64,000 nt of DNA from positions 62,001 to 126,000 of the forward strand of contig LR733345.1 in the NCBI GenBank assembly GCA_902506225.1, given 5' to 3'. The position numbers were made by a program, and so were the translations under genes. Source of the stretch: Faucicola sp902506225. Its GTDB lineage: Bacteria > Pseudomonadota > Gammaproteobacteria > Pseudomonadales > Moraxellaceae. The notes under the pieces are model-generated. The model searched no databases and was not told the DNA's origin. It worked only from the letters and a program-made list of their open reading frames with translations. Positions 33,882 through 42,422 of the stretch are shown piece after piece (the stretch's first letter is position 1; every line of letters starts with the position of its first letter).

Positions 33882-34487
33882 ATGACCTATTACACGCTTA
33901 GCGACCCATGTACTGCCACACTTGAGATTAAAAAAAGCCAATTTTTGGGCTTTGGCTATCCCATTGATAGCCGCGAGCAATTAATGTTTCACGTGGAACA
34001 ATTACGCAACCAGTATCCGGATGCACGCCATGTCTGCTATGGCTATATTATTGGCGACCCGCACAACACCACGTCGGCAGGTTTTGATGACGATGGTGAG
34101 CCCAGTGGTACGGCAGGCAAGCCGATTTTAAACGTGTTACAACACAAGGGAATTGGTAACTGTGTGGTCATTGTAGTACGTTACTTTGGCGGTATCAAAC
34201 TTGGTGCAGGTGGGCTGACACGTGCCTATAGTAGCACCGCGCAAGCCGTGGTTGATAACATGAATTTGCACGCGTTTGTGCCGTTAAGCGTGATAATAAT
34301 TGAAACCGATTTTGCCAATGAGTCCTTTGTCAGGCATACATTAGAAGGCTTTAGTGCCACGATTTTAAAGGTTGATTATGGTAAAAATGTCTTTTTGACA
34401 ATAGAGACTGCGCAAAAGTCGGTTCAAGCACTCAGCGAAAAAATCGGCTTTTACGGGAATGTTAAAGCTAGCGAAGAGCCAAAGTAG
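33882..34487 (+). CDS. YigZ family (IMPACT-like) protein
   Basis: A 201-residue member of the YigZ/IMPACT family. The N-terminal UPF0029 domain shows KKSQFLGFGYPI, DARHVCYGYIIGD, FDDDGEPSGTAGKPILNVL and VVRYFGGIKLGAGGLTRAYSS, all family hallmarks. A short C-terminal ferredoxin-like domain follows (ETDFANESFVRHTLEGF). The role in bacteria is unclear; related eukaryotic IMPACT affects translational control. A parS palindrome (33985-34000) is embedded in its coding region. Confidence 0.9.
   Translation: MTYYTLSDPCTATLEIKKSQFLGFGYPIDSREQLMFHVEQLRNQYPDARHVCYGYIIGDPHNTTSAGFDDDGEPSGTAGKPILNVLQHKGIGNCVVIVVRYFGGIKLGAGGLTRAYSSTAQAVVDNMNLHAFVPLSVIIIETDFANESFVRHTLEGFSATILKVDYGKNVFLTIETAQKSVQALSEKIGFYGNVKASEEPK
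33985..34000. promoter_or_regulatory. parS site within yigZ
   Basis: TGTTTCACGTGGAACA, a full match to the broad parS consensus TGTTNCACGTGNAACA, inside coding sequence. Confidence 0.8.
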
Positions 34488-34626
34488 CAGCGTAAAAGTG
34501 ATAGCCTAGCAAAATTGTCCTCAAAAAAAACTACACAACATCCCAAACTTAGCTCACAAGTCGCCATGAAAAAACTGTCAAAAAGCCGTAAAATAGTCAA
34601 AAATCATAACAATCACTAGGTATATT

Positions 34627-35610
34627 ATGAATATTCACCAACTACCCCTAACGCCATTTCGCACCCCGTTTTTTTTAGCCAACCCCCACGTTCAAACCAT
34701 TTTACCCAAGTTTATTAAACTGCCAAAACCTAACTATCAGCGTCACCTTCACCCTGACCGTACCGGCACTACCCAAGTGGCTTATGACTTCGTATTTGCC
34801 AATACCGACAATCAGCCAAACCTTGATAAGCCATTGGCGGTGATGTTTCATGGGCTTGAAGGCAGTAGCGACAGCCATTATGCCATTGCCTTTGCTCACC
34901 AAGCCCACCGATTGGGGTATGATGCGGTTATCGTCCATTTTCGCGGCTGCGGCGGGGTGGATAATACCTCAGAATTGGACTATAACGCGGGTGATACTGC
35001 CGAAGCGGTGCATATGTTTGACCTGCTGAAAAATCAGTACGATTACACCCGAATTGTAGCCAGCGGGGTGTCGCTCGGCGCCAATATGCTGGCTCGTTAT
35101 ATGGGTGAAGAAGGCGATGCAGCTGCCTGTGAAGCAGCGGTGGTGATTTCTGCGCCAGTCGATTTGACGACTTCGGCAAAAGCCATGCATCGTTTTGTCG
35201 CCAAACAGGTCTATACGCCTTATTTGCTCAATCCTTTATTACAAAAAGCCCTAAAAAAGGTCGACGAGCCAGCATTAGTTAACGCCTTAAAAAATATCAA
35301 GATGATTGACGAGTTTGATGAGTTATATACCGCACCGCGCCATGGTTTTGGCACAGGAGCAAATTATTACATCCAAGCGTCTGCCCTACCTGTACTCAAA
35401 AACATCACTAAACCTACGCTGATTATCACTGCCAAAGACGACCCATTTTTGGGCATTCTTGCCACCCAAGCAGATGTATCACCTTGCGTGCGCTTACTTT
35501 ATAGCCAGCATGGTGGACATGTGGGCTTTGTGCAATTACAAAACAAAAAACTCAATGTGAATTGGCTGCCTAGCACCAGCTTTAAATTTTTTCAGGCTTG
35601 TACTGACTGA
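34627..35610 (+). CDS. YheT-family alpha/beta hydrolase
   Basis: A 327-residue alpha/beta hydrolase of the YheT group. The oxyanion region is VMFHGLEGSSDSHY, the nucleophile elbow is ASGVSLGANMLARYMGE (Ser in G-V-S-L-G), the acid is in LIITAKDDPFLG and the catalytic His is in SQHGGHVGFV. N-terminal NPHVQTILPKF is characteristic of the family. Substrate unknown, probably a carboxylester or lipid. It is monocistronic, with a terminator shared with the former 3' end of gdhA. Confidence 0.9.
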   Translation: MNIHQLPLTPFRTPFFLANPHVQTILPKFIKLPKPNYQRHLHPDRTGTTQVAYDFVFANTDNQPNLDKPLAVMFHGLEGSSDSHYAIAFAHQAHRLGYDAVIVHFRGCGGVDNTSELDYNAGDTAEAVHMFDLLKNQYDYTRIVASGVSLGANMLARYMGEEGDAAACEAAVVISAPVDLTTSAKAMHRFVAKQVYTPYLLNPLLQKALKKVDEPALVNALKNIKMIDEFDELYTAPRHGFGTGANYYIQASALPVLKNITKPTLIITAKDDPFLGILATQADVSPCVRLLYSQHGGHVGFVQLQNKKLNVNWLPSTSFKFFQACTD

Positions 35611-35626
35611 TTGCTATGGCTTCAAT

Positions 35627-35656
35627 AAAAAACGCCATCACAATGACGGAGCTTTT
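35627..35656. terminator. Hairpin between yheT-like gene and gdhA remnant
   Basis: AAAAACGCCATCA, CAA, TGACGGAGCTTTTT form an imperfect stem (a few mismatches or G-U) flanked by A- and T-runs, so it can end transcription from both sides. It sits right after the yheT-like gene and just past the TGATAA that probably was the native gdhA end. Confidence 0.65.
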
Positions 35657-35660
35657 TATC

Positions 35661-36876
35661 AGCCGTTGCCGTAAAACCACCGACTTTAGGCGGTGGATAT
35701 AAGGCAACTTGTACACTATAACGCTTGCATAAATTTTGCTAAAATAATTTGCATGAAAACACTCAAGCTACGCATACGAGATAAACATAAAGACCAACTA
35801 AATCGCCTAAGCGGTTCGGTGAATTTCGTATGGAACTACGTTAATGCGTTAAGCTATGAGCATCTTAAGCGTACTGGCAAGTTCTTTAGTGCTTACGACC
35901 TAAACGACTACACCAAAGGTAGCGGTGAACTACTTGGCTTACACTCGCAAACCATTCAAGCCATCAATGAAACCCACGCCAAATCGCGTCGCCAATTCAA
36001 AAAAGCCAAACTAAACTGGCGAACCAACAACCCAAATTCAAAGCGTAAAAGCTTGGGTTGGCTACCGTTTAAACAATCTGCCATCAAACACATTGCTACC
36101 CACCAAACAAGTAAAAAAGGCTTAAAATCCACCTTACAGCTTAGTTTAGCCAAAGGACAAAAGCTAATCATCGACCTATGGGACAGCTACAACCTTAGCT
36201 TATACCAAATCAATACCTGCGAGATTGTGCAAGACAGCCGTAACCGTTGGTATGCCTGTATCACCGTCAAAGACTACCCCAAGACACAATGCGGAACAGG
36301 CAGTGTAGGCATTGACTTAGGCTTAAAAGACAGTGCTACCACCTCAAATGGCAATAAATTACAAATCAAACAAACGCTCAACTATGCCAAAGATTTAGCC
36401 ACCGCCCAACGTGCCAAAAACAAACAGCGTGTCAAAGCGATCCATGCCAAAATCAAACATACACGCCAAGACCTCATCCATAAATTCACCACCCAATTAG
36501 TTAAAGATAATGCGCTAATCGTGGTCGGTGATATTCAGAGTAATCAATTTAATAGTAAAAAAGGCAAACTCGCCAAATCGGTTTACGATGCAGGCTGGTT
36601 TGAACTCAAACGACAATTGACCTATAAATGCGAGAACGCAGGTTGCCGTTTTGAAATCGTGAATGAGAGATACACGACCCAGCGATGTTCGTGTTGCGGT
36701 GAAATCACCGCCAATAGTCCGAAAGGTAGAAAATCGCTTGGAATAAGAGAATGGATATGTGCTTCGTGTGGCACATGGCATGATAGAGATATCAATGCCA
36801 GTAAGAACATTCTTGCGGTCGGGCTTGACCGTCTTGTAGAAGGAATCCCCTTGCTTTAGCAAGGGGAGGAAGTCAA
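35661..36876 (+). mobile_element. IS200/IS605-type element with TnpB only (IS1341-like)
   Basis: The left end has a subterminal hairpin CCACCG/CGGTGG (35677-35682 with 35691-35696). The right end has a perfect hairpin CCCCTTGC-TTTA-GCAAGGGG (36847-36866) and finishes GGAGGAAGTCAA; the terminal TCAA (36873-36876) is the usual right cleavage tetranucleotide of the family. There are no inverted terminal repeats or target duplication, as expected. It carries tnpB but no tnpA, so it cannot move without a TnpA from elsewhere. The left boundary is uncertain by about ten bases. It lies in gdhA, antisense to it. Confidence 0.82.
35753..36859 (+). CDS. tnpB: RNA-guided endonuclease TnpB (IS200/IS605 family)
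   Basis: A 368-residue TnpB. An N-terminal OrfB helix-turn-helix region (MKTLKLRIRDKHKDQLNRLSGSVNFVWNYVNAL) leads into the RuvC-like nuclease: motif I GIDLGLKDSATTSNG, motif II VVGDIQSNQFNSKKGKLAKSVYDAGW and motif III DRDINASKNIL. A zinc finger (RCSCCGEI...WICASCGTWH) sits between II and III. The motif II glutamate is replaced by Gly-Asp, as in a known TnpB clade whose catalytic Glu lies later (VNERYTTQ). TnpB cuts DNA guided by an RNA from the element's right end. The protein looks intact. Confidence 0.92.
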   Translation: MKTLKLRIRDKHKDQLNRLSGSVNFVWNYVNALSYEHLKRTGKFFSAYDLNDYTKGSGELLGLHSQTIQAINETHAKSRRQFKKAKLNWRTNNPNSKRKSLGWLPFKQSAIKHIATHQTSKKGLKSTLQLSLAKGQKLIIDLWDSYNLSLYQINTCEIVQDSRNRWYACITVKDYPKTQCGTGSVGIDLGLKDSATTSNGNKLQIKQTLNYAKDLATAQRAKNKQRVKAIHAKIKHTRQDLIHKFTTQLVKDNALIVVGDIQSNQFNSKKGKLAKSVYDAGWFELKRQLTYKCENAGCRFEIVNERYTTQRCSCCGEITANSPKGRKSLGIREWICASCGTWHDRDINASKNILAVGLDRLVEGIPLL

Positions 36877-38140
36877 AATCAATGCTCCCATCCGCTTGTT
36901 TACCATGGTTAAAACAATCGTCATGGATATTTTTCATGATGGTTTTTAATTGCTCATCAAGCACCGCAAAGGTTGCGTATTGACGTACCGAGTTTTGTGA
37001 CATCTCAAGACCCGATACCGCAACCCCACCGGCATTCGAGGCTTTTCCCGGCGCATAGATGACGCCATTACTTTGGAAAATGGCGATGGCCTCGGCATCA
37101 CTGGGCATGTTGGCACCTTCTGCCACGTATTTCACGCCATGATTGACCAGATTTTGCGCATCTTGCCCATTGATTTCGTTTTGGGTGGCGCAAGGTAGGG
37201 CAATATCGGCTTTGATATGCCATGGGCGGCTACCGTCGATCCATTCTGCGTCATCACTGGTGCCGACGAAGTCTTTTAAACGTTTGCCTTGCGCTTTATA
37301 AGTTTTGAGCGCTTCAATTTGCTCTAAGGTAAAGCCATGCTTGAGATATAAGGTACCTTTTGAGTCTGATAATGTCACTACCTGCGCGCCAAGCTCAATA
37401 CATTTTTGTGCCGCATGTAGCGATACATTGCCCGCACCTGAGACCAGAACAGTCTTAGCCATCAAGCCGTCATGATGGGCTTCTAGCATGTTTTGTAAAA
37501 AATACACAAGACCAAAACCCGTTGCCTCGGTACGAATCAAGCTACCACCTTGTCCCACTGTCTTACCGGTTAATACCCCCGTAAACTCACGATTAAGCGT
37601 CTTATACATGGCGAACATATAATTAATTTCACGACCACCGACACCGATATCACCCGCAGGTACGTCTATATCTGCACCAATATAGGGCGCTAATTCGCGC
37701 ATAAAGGCATAGCAAAATCGACGAATTTCGGTATCTGATTTACCTTTTGGGTCAAAGTCTGAACCGCCTTTACCCCCACCCATGGGCAGACCGGTCAAGG
37801 CGTTTTTAAAGATTTGTTCAAACCCTAAAAATTTTAGTACCGAAAGATTGACACTGGGATGAAAACGGATACCGCCTTTGTAAGGGCCTAATGCATTGTT
37901 AAATTGCACACGCCAACCGCGGTTGACTTGAACATTGCCTTGGTCATCTTCCCAGTTGATACGAAATTGAATAACACGGTCGGGGTTGGTTAAGCGGTCA
38001 AATAGATTAAGGTGTTGATAAACAGTGGATTGGTCATAAACCGCTGCGATATCTTCCCAAAATTCTTCGACCGCTTGGATAAACTCTGGCTCATTGCTAT
38101 GACACTGCTTTAAAATGCTCAATAACTCACTGCTTTTCAT
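36515..38140 (-). CDS. gdhA: NADP-type glutamate dehydrogenase, C terminus replaced by IS insertion
   Basis: Glutamate dehydrogenase that aminates 2-oxoglutarate with ammonium. From ATG 38140 (ribosome site GAGGAG) native sequence runs 421 residues: GGIRFHPSVNLSVLKFLGFEQIFKNALTGLPMGGGKGGSDFDPKGKSD (catalytic Lys), ADIDVPAGDIGVGGREINYMFAMYK, VSGAGNVSLHAAQK and GKASNAGGVAVSGLEMSQN. Members are about 447 residues and end in a GANIAGF-type helix; this is missing. At 36878 the frame passes into the TnpB element and continues antisense through tnpB to a stop at 36515, adding some 120 unrelated residues. The product may be inactive or altered. Confidence 0.8.
   Translation of the reverse strand: MKSSELLSILKQCHSNEPEFIQAVEEFWEDIAAVYDQSTVYQHLNLFDRLTNPDRVIQFRINWEDDQGNVQVNRGWRVQFNNALGPYKGGIRFHPSVNLSVLKFLGFEQIFKNALTGLPMGGGKGGSDFDPKGKSDTEIRRFCYAFMRELAPYIGADIDVPAGDIGVGGREINYMFAMYKTLNREFTGVLTGKTVGQGGSLIRTEATGFGLVYFLQNMLEAHHDGLMAKTVLVSGAGNVSLHAAQKCIELGAQVVTLSDSKGTLYLKHGFTLEQIEALKTYKAQGKRLKDFVGTSDDAEWIDGSRPWHIKADIALPCATQNEINGQDAQNLVNHGVKYVAEGANMPSDAEAIAIFQSNGVIYAPGKASNAGGVAVSGLEMSQNSVRQYATFAVLDEQLKTIMKNIHDDCFNHGKQADGSIDFDFLPLLKQGDSFYKTVKPDRKNVLTGIDISIMPCATRSTYPFSYSKRFSTFRTIGGDFTATRTSLGRVSLIHDFKTATCVLAFIGQLSFEFKPACIVNRFGEFAFFTIKLITLNITDHD
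36780..36894 (+). ncRNA. Putative omega (right-end) RNA of the TnpB element
   Basis: By family rule the guide RNA scaffold overlaps the 3' end of tnpB and the right-end hairpin (36847-36866), ends at the element boundary (36876) and takes about 16-20 bases of flanking DNA as guide. Here the flank is gdhA sequence beginning AATCAATGCTCCCATCCG. The 5' boundary is a guess. Confidence 0.35.
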
Positions 38141-38422
38141 AGGACTCCTCAATTCTTTAACTTCATAAAAATAGTGCAAAAACACTATTTTGGTGAATTT
38201 AGAGTAACTTAGCACTGTCATAGTAATTTGTAAAACTATTTTTCTGCACGCCTTTGGCACGATGGGTTGCCGAAAACTAGACATGGGTGTTTGCGAATAA
38301 GTTAACCTGCAACTGGATTTAATAGCTGACAAAGCCTGATTTGTCCTTTAAAATTGTTAATTTTTGGCAAGGTTTAGCGGCTTTGGTTAGCCGCTAATGC
38401 GTATTTGACCTAAGGCAAACTT

Positions 38423-39856
38423 ATGCACATTCATATTCTTGGTATTTGTGGTACCTTCATGGGTTCGTTGGCGCTGCTTGCGCGTGACCTTGGACATACC
38501 GTGACAGGCTCGGACGCCAATGTCTATCCACCAATGTCCACCCAGCTTGAAAATGCGGGTGTTGAGATTATGCAAGGGTACGCCGCCAGTCATTTACAAC
38601 CTGCACCTGATTTGGTGATTGTCGGCAATGCCATGAAGCGCGACATCGAGGCGGTTGAATATATGCTCAATGAGCGTATTCTTTATACCTCAGGCCCGCA
38701 GTTTTTGGCAGAGCAGGTATTGCAATACCGTCATGTATTAGCCGTCGCAGGCACGCATGGCAAAACTACCACTACCACCATGCTGGCGTGGATTTTACAC
38801 TATGCAGGCATTGATGCGGGCTTTTTGATTGGTGGTGTGCCACTTGTTGATACCCAAGATGAACGCCTACAACAAGCGTTTGCCCATAGTAGTTATTTGG
38901 GTAGTGATAAAACTGCGGATCATGAAGGTTACTTTGTCATCGAAGCGGATGAATATGACAGTGCTTTTTTTGATAAACGCTCTAAGTTTGTCCACTATCG
39001 CCCAACCACCGCAATTTTAAACAACCTTGAATACGACCACGCCGATATCTTCCCAAACCTTGCCGCCATCCAAACCCAGTTTCATCACATGGTACGCATG
39101 ATACCATCGCATGGCAAAATCATCATGCCAGCAGATACCGAAAGCTTGGAAGAAACCCTTAAAAAAGGCTGTTGGACACCGATTTGGCGGACAGCGATTG
39201 CTAGCACTAATCCCCATGCCGATTGGCAAGCCAAGCTAGTGAAACAAGACGGCAGCCAATACGAAGTCATGTTTGATGGTCATAAAGGACAAGTTAATTG
39301 GCAGATGAGCGGGTTACATAGCGTCAATAATGGTTTAGTGGCAATTGCAGCAGCCTACAATGTTGGCGTATCAATTGCACAAGCCTGTGAAGCCTTATCC
39401 AATTTTGCGGGCATCAAACGTCGTATGGAGTTGGTCGGCACAATTGATGACAACGGCAAACATATAGAAGTTTATGACGACTTTGCCCACCACCCAACCG
39501 CCATTGAAACCACGCTCGATGGCGCCAAAAAACGTTTTGCAGATAACCCAAACCGTAAAATCTGGGCAGTGATTGAACCGCGTTCAAACACCATGAAACT
39601 CGGTACCCACCAAGGTTTGCTTGCGCCGTCAGCGAGTATCGCCGACCAAGTCATTTGGTATCAACCTGCCAATCTAGATTGGTCAGTCGCCGATGCGATT
39701 GGCAATGCTGCCAACCAACAAGTGATGACATCGACCGATGAGATTATTAAGCATATTGCAGCGCACATTGGCGATGACGATGCGGTGATTGTGATGTCAA
39801 ATGGCGGCTTTGAAGGTATTCATGGTCGACTGGTAAAGGCACTACAGCAAGCCTAA
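38423..39856 (+). CDS. mpl: UDP-MurNAc:L-Ala-gamma-D-Glu-meso-DAP ligase
   Basis: A cell-wall recycling ligase of the Mur family that joins the recovered tripeptide to UDP-MurNAc. At 477 residues it has the N-terminal nucleotide-binding block (MHIHILGICGTFMGSLALLARDLGHTVTGSD), ATP loop AGTHGKTTTTTMLAWIL, central domain EADEYDSAFFDKRSKFVHYRP and HHPTAIETTLDGAK typical of Mpl rather than MurC. It complements anmK earlier in the window in the same recycling pathway. It is divergent from gdhA and followed closely by the ParA-like gene. Confidence 0.94.
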   Translation: MHIHILGICGTFMGSLALLARDLGHTVTGSDANVYPPMSTQLENAGVEIMQGYAASHLQPAPDLVIVGNAMKRDIEAVEYMLNERILYTSGPQFLAEQVLQYRHVLAVAGTHGKTTTTTMLAWILHYAGIDAGFLIGGVPLVDTQDERLQQAFAHSSYLGSDKTADHEGYFVIEADEYDSAFFDKRSKFVHYRPTTAILNNLEYDHADIFPNLAAIQTQFHHMVRMIPSHGKIIMPADTESLEETLKKGCWTPIWRTAIASTNPHADWQAKLVKQDGSQYEVMFDGHKGQVNWQMSGLHSVNNGLVAIAAAYNVGVSIAQACEALSNFAGIKRRMELVGTIDDNGKHIEVYDDFAHHPTAIETTLDGAKKRFADNPNRKIWAVIEPRSNTMKLGTHQGLLAPSASIADQVIWYQPANLDWSVADAIGNAANQQVMTSTDEIIKHIAAHIGDDDAVIVMSNGGFEGIHGRLVKALQQA

Positions 39857-39940
39857 CTGTTCTAACCTTGTAAATTTGCTAGCAAAAGTCGTGATTTTTT
39901 AGCATACTCATGATTACTTGTACAAATATTAGGTTACACA

Positions 39941-40783
39941 ATGCTTACCCGAGTCATTTTTAATCAAAAAGGCGGTGTTGGTAAATCCAGCATTGCTGTC
40001 AATCTTGCCGCGATGAGTGCCCATCAAGGTTTGCGTACCTTACTCATCGACCTTGACCCACAGTGCAACGCTACCCAATATATCATCGGCGATGATGCCA
40101 CAGACATTCATCCCGCGCATATCACAGAACCCAATATTGAAAATTTCTTTTCGCAAACCCTGCAAGCGACGTCCAGCCCCATGCCGATGATGTTTGCATT
40201 TCCATTTGGCGGTATGACGGGTAGTCGCAATCAAGGGTTGGAGAACTGCATTCACACCACCCGATTTGATAATTTATCACTGATTCCAGCCAGTCCCATG
40301 CTTGCCGATATTTTGCAGCCCCTTGAAAGCAAACATAAAATTTATAAATTAAAAGACGGCTTAAACCTTTTAACGCAGCAGTTTGATCGGGTGTACATTG
40401 ATACACCACCGGCGTTTAACTTTTTTACTTTGTCGGCATTGATCGCGGCTGATCGTGTTATCGTCCCGTTTGATTGTGATATTTTCTCCAAACGCGCGCT
40501 GCAAACCTTGGTGCAAAATATCTTAGAGACGCGCCAAGACCATAATAGGGACTTGTTAATTGAAGGTATTATCGTCAATCAGTTTGACCCACGCGCCAAT
40601 TTACCCAAAGAAGTGGTACAAACGTTGGTCGATGAAGGCTATCCTGTCTATGACACCAAACTTAGCCCTTCAATTATGATGAAACAATCCCACCATCAAA
40701 GTTTGCCGCTGATTTATTTGGACGCTAAACATAAACTCACCCAGCAGTACGCTGCGCTTTATCAAGAAATCGAATCCAGATAA
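39941..40783 (+). CDS. ParA-like P-loop ATPase (orphan)
   Basis: A 280-residue deviant Walker ATPase of the ParA/MinD group: VIFNQKGGVGKSSIAVNLAAMSA (signature Lys in KGGVGK), LLIDLDPQCNATQ and VYIDTPPAFNFFTLSALIAADRVIVPFDCD. It has no N-terminal DNA-binding domain. No parB follows, so it is not the chromosomal soj/spo0J pair, which in this group usually lies near gidB. Orphan ParA proteins position other cargos on the nucleoid or membrane. It may be co-transcribed with mpl, 84 bases upstream. The cargo is unknown. Confidence 0.85.
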   Translation: MLTRVIFNQKGGVGKSSIAVNLAAMSAHQGLRTLLIDLDPQCNATQYIIGDDATDIHPAHITEPNIENFFSQTLQATSSPMPMMFAFPFGGMTGSRNQGLENCIHTTRFDNLSLIPASPMLADILQPLESKHKIYKLKDGLNLLTQQFDRVYIDTPPAFNFFTLSALIAADRVIVPFDCDIFSKRALQTLVQNILETRQDHNRDLLIEGIIVNQFDPRANLPKEVVQTLVDEGYPVYDTKLSPSIMMKQSHHQSLPLIYLDAKHKLTQQYAALYQEIESR

Positions 40784-41042
40784 CGAAACTTACATTTAAC
40801 CGTCTCTACTGACATAGCATTACATTAAATAAAAAACCCTCTTAATACTTCAAAGAGAACTTACATAATTAACAAACCAACATTTTAACTGCTGATAGCT
40901 TGTCTATAAAATAACAGTCATCACAGAGGCAGTGATTAGTTAAAACCATAAATATAACAATTTAGCGCTGTAACGCCTGCCAATCGATTAGGCAACAAAA
41001 TAAGTTAAAAATTAGACAAGTTAAAAAATTAGGAGTGTTAAA

Positions 41043-41300
41043 ATGAGCTTTATTTATATGATTATCATGGGTCTTATCGTTGGTGTTATCGCACGTGCTA
41101 TCAAGCCAGGTGCGGACGCAATGGGTTGGATTCTTACCATTGTACTGGGTATTATTGGTGCACTAGTAGGCGGTTTCTTAGCAGGTATGCTAGGTATGAA
41201 TGCCAATGGTGGCTTTACCGGTCTAATTTTCTCAGTCATTGGCGCCATTATTGTGCTATTCGTTTATGAGTTAGCGACGGGTAAACGCCGTATTGGTTAA
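41043..41300 (+). CDS. GlsB/YeaQ/YmgE-family membrane protein
   Basis: A small 85-residue inner-membrane protein of the transglycosylase-associated (GlsB/YeaQ) family, often induced by stress. Three hydrophobic helices are visible: FIYMIIMGLIVGVIARAI, MGWILTIVLGIIGALVGGFLAGML and FTGLIFSVIGAIIVLFVYEL, with the conserved glycine pattern and a short basic tail GKRRIG. A good ribosome site (TTAGGAGTG) precedes the ATG. It is a single gene ending at its own terminator. The molecular function is unknown. Confidence 0.9.
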   Translation: MSFIYMIIMGLIVGVIARAIKPGADAMGWILTIVLGIIGALVGGFLAGMLGMNANGGFTGLIFSVIGAIIVLFVYELATGKRRIG

Positions 41301-41342
41301 TGCTGCATTAATTAATTAAGCAATTAATTTAAAATATCAATT

Positions 41343-41376
41343 AAAAAAAGGCATTTAATTTAAATGCCTTTTTTAT
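41343..41376 (+). terminator. Intrinsic terminator of the YeaQ-like gene
   Basis: AAAAAGGCATTTA pairs with TAAATGCCTTTTT (centre near 41359), with a long T-run on the right. Confidence 0.85.
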
Positions 41377-41592
41377 TGGCTAAAATTTTCTGAACGCTTG
41401 GCATCTAACTCATAGCATCTAACGCTTGGCATTTTGGCTTTAAATTTTTTCAGTTTGATTTTCTTGTGGTCATTGTCTACTAATTTTAGAATCTCAGCTT
41501 AGAATAATGCTATATTGTTGACTTGGTTTTTAGCACTAAATACCTACTAGACCCCTATTAGACACTGATGAGATACCAAGGTAAACACTTTC

Positions 41593-42339
41593 ATGGAACA
41601 ACTTGTCAATTTTCACACGCAAAATGGCGTTTTAGAAATCCAATTTAATCGTGCCGATAAAAAAAATGCCCTAACCAATGCCATGTACCAAGCCGTACAA
41701 AGCGCGATGGAACAGGCAAAAAGTGACGATAATATTCGAGTGATTTTGTTTACGTCAACCGGTGATTTTTTTACCGCAGGCAATGATCTTGTCGATTTTT
41801 TAACCAAAGCAGAAAATGATGATGCTGAGCTTAATGCGTTAGATTTCGTGCAGTTTTTGGGCGATTATCCTAAACCCATCGTGGCAGCGGTGACAGGCTC
41901 AGGCGTTGGCATTGGCTTGACGCTGCTACTTCATTGTGATTTGGTGTATATCGTAGAAAACGCTAAATTATTAGCCCCCTTTGTGGATTTATCTTTGGTG
42001 CCAGAAGCAGGTTCGACGCTTTTGCTGACGCATAGAATTGGTTATCAGCGTGCCTTTGAGGTGTTTGTGATGGGTGAAAAAATCACAGGCAAACAGGCAG
42101 TTGAATTGGGCTTAGCCAACCAAGCTTTTGCTAGTAGCGATGAAGTACTAAGCACGGCGCGCCAAAAAGCAGAAATACTCGCCAAAAAATCGGTGCCATC
42201 GGTAAGACAAACCAAAGACTTGATGCGTAATGCCACAGAAATCCTAGCGCGTATCCAACAAGAAAACATTCACTTTAGTAACCGTCTACAGACGGATGAA
42301 GTCAAAGCGATACTGCGCAAATTTGTTCATAAACACTAA
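41593..42339 (+). CDS. Enoyl-CoA hydratase/isomerase family protein
   Basis: A 248-residue crotonase-fold enzyme. The oxyanion hole is formed by GDFFTAGNDLVDFL and VTGSGVGIGLTLLLHCDLVY. The later LSLVPEAGSTLLLTHRIG keeps one acidic residue in the pattern seen in delta3,delta2-enoyl-CoA isomerases and PaaG-like members rather than two-Glu hydratases. A role in unsaturated fatty acid oxidation or aromatic acid breakdown is plausible. It stands alone with a shared terminator against thrC. Confidence 0.85.
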   Translation: MEQLVNFHTQNGVLEIQFNRADKKNALTNAMYQAVQSAMEQAKSDDNIRVILFTSTGDFFTAGNDLVDFLTKAENDDAELNALDFVQFLGDYPKPIVAAVTGSGVGIGLTLLLHCDLVYIVENAKLLAPFVDLSLVPEAGSTLLLTHRIGYQRAFEVFVMGEKITGKQAVELGLANQAFASSDEVLSTARQKAEILAKKSVPSVRQTKDLMRNATEILARIQQENIHFSNRLQTDEVKAILRKFVHKH

Positions 42340-42360
42340 GGCAAAAGAGAACAATAATGC

Positions 42361-42400
42361 AAAAAAGCCTTTTAACTAGCAAATTAAAAGGCTTTTATTT
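42361..42400. terminator. Bidirectional terminator between crotonase-like gene and thrC
   Basis: AAAAAGCCTTTTAA and TTAAAAGGCTTTTA form a long stem around a short loop, flanked by A- and T-runs. It is suited to ending both converging transcripts. Confidence 0.82.
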
Positions 42401-42422
42401 GAGTCAATTTATTAGATAGCTA

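Noticed and set aside
36515..36877. The C-terminal ~120 residues of the gdhA frame as a genuine protein domain
   Set aside because: They are an antisense translation of tnpB and its right end, not a conserved domain.
39941..40783. Chromosomal parA partner of the parS sites
   Set aside because: No parB follows and the protein looks like an orphan ParA; the true parAB pair is expected elsewhere.
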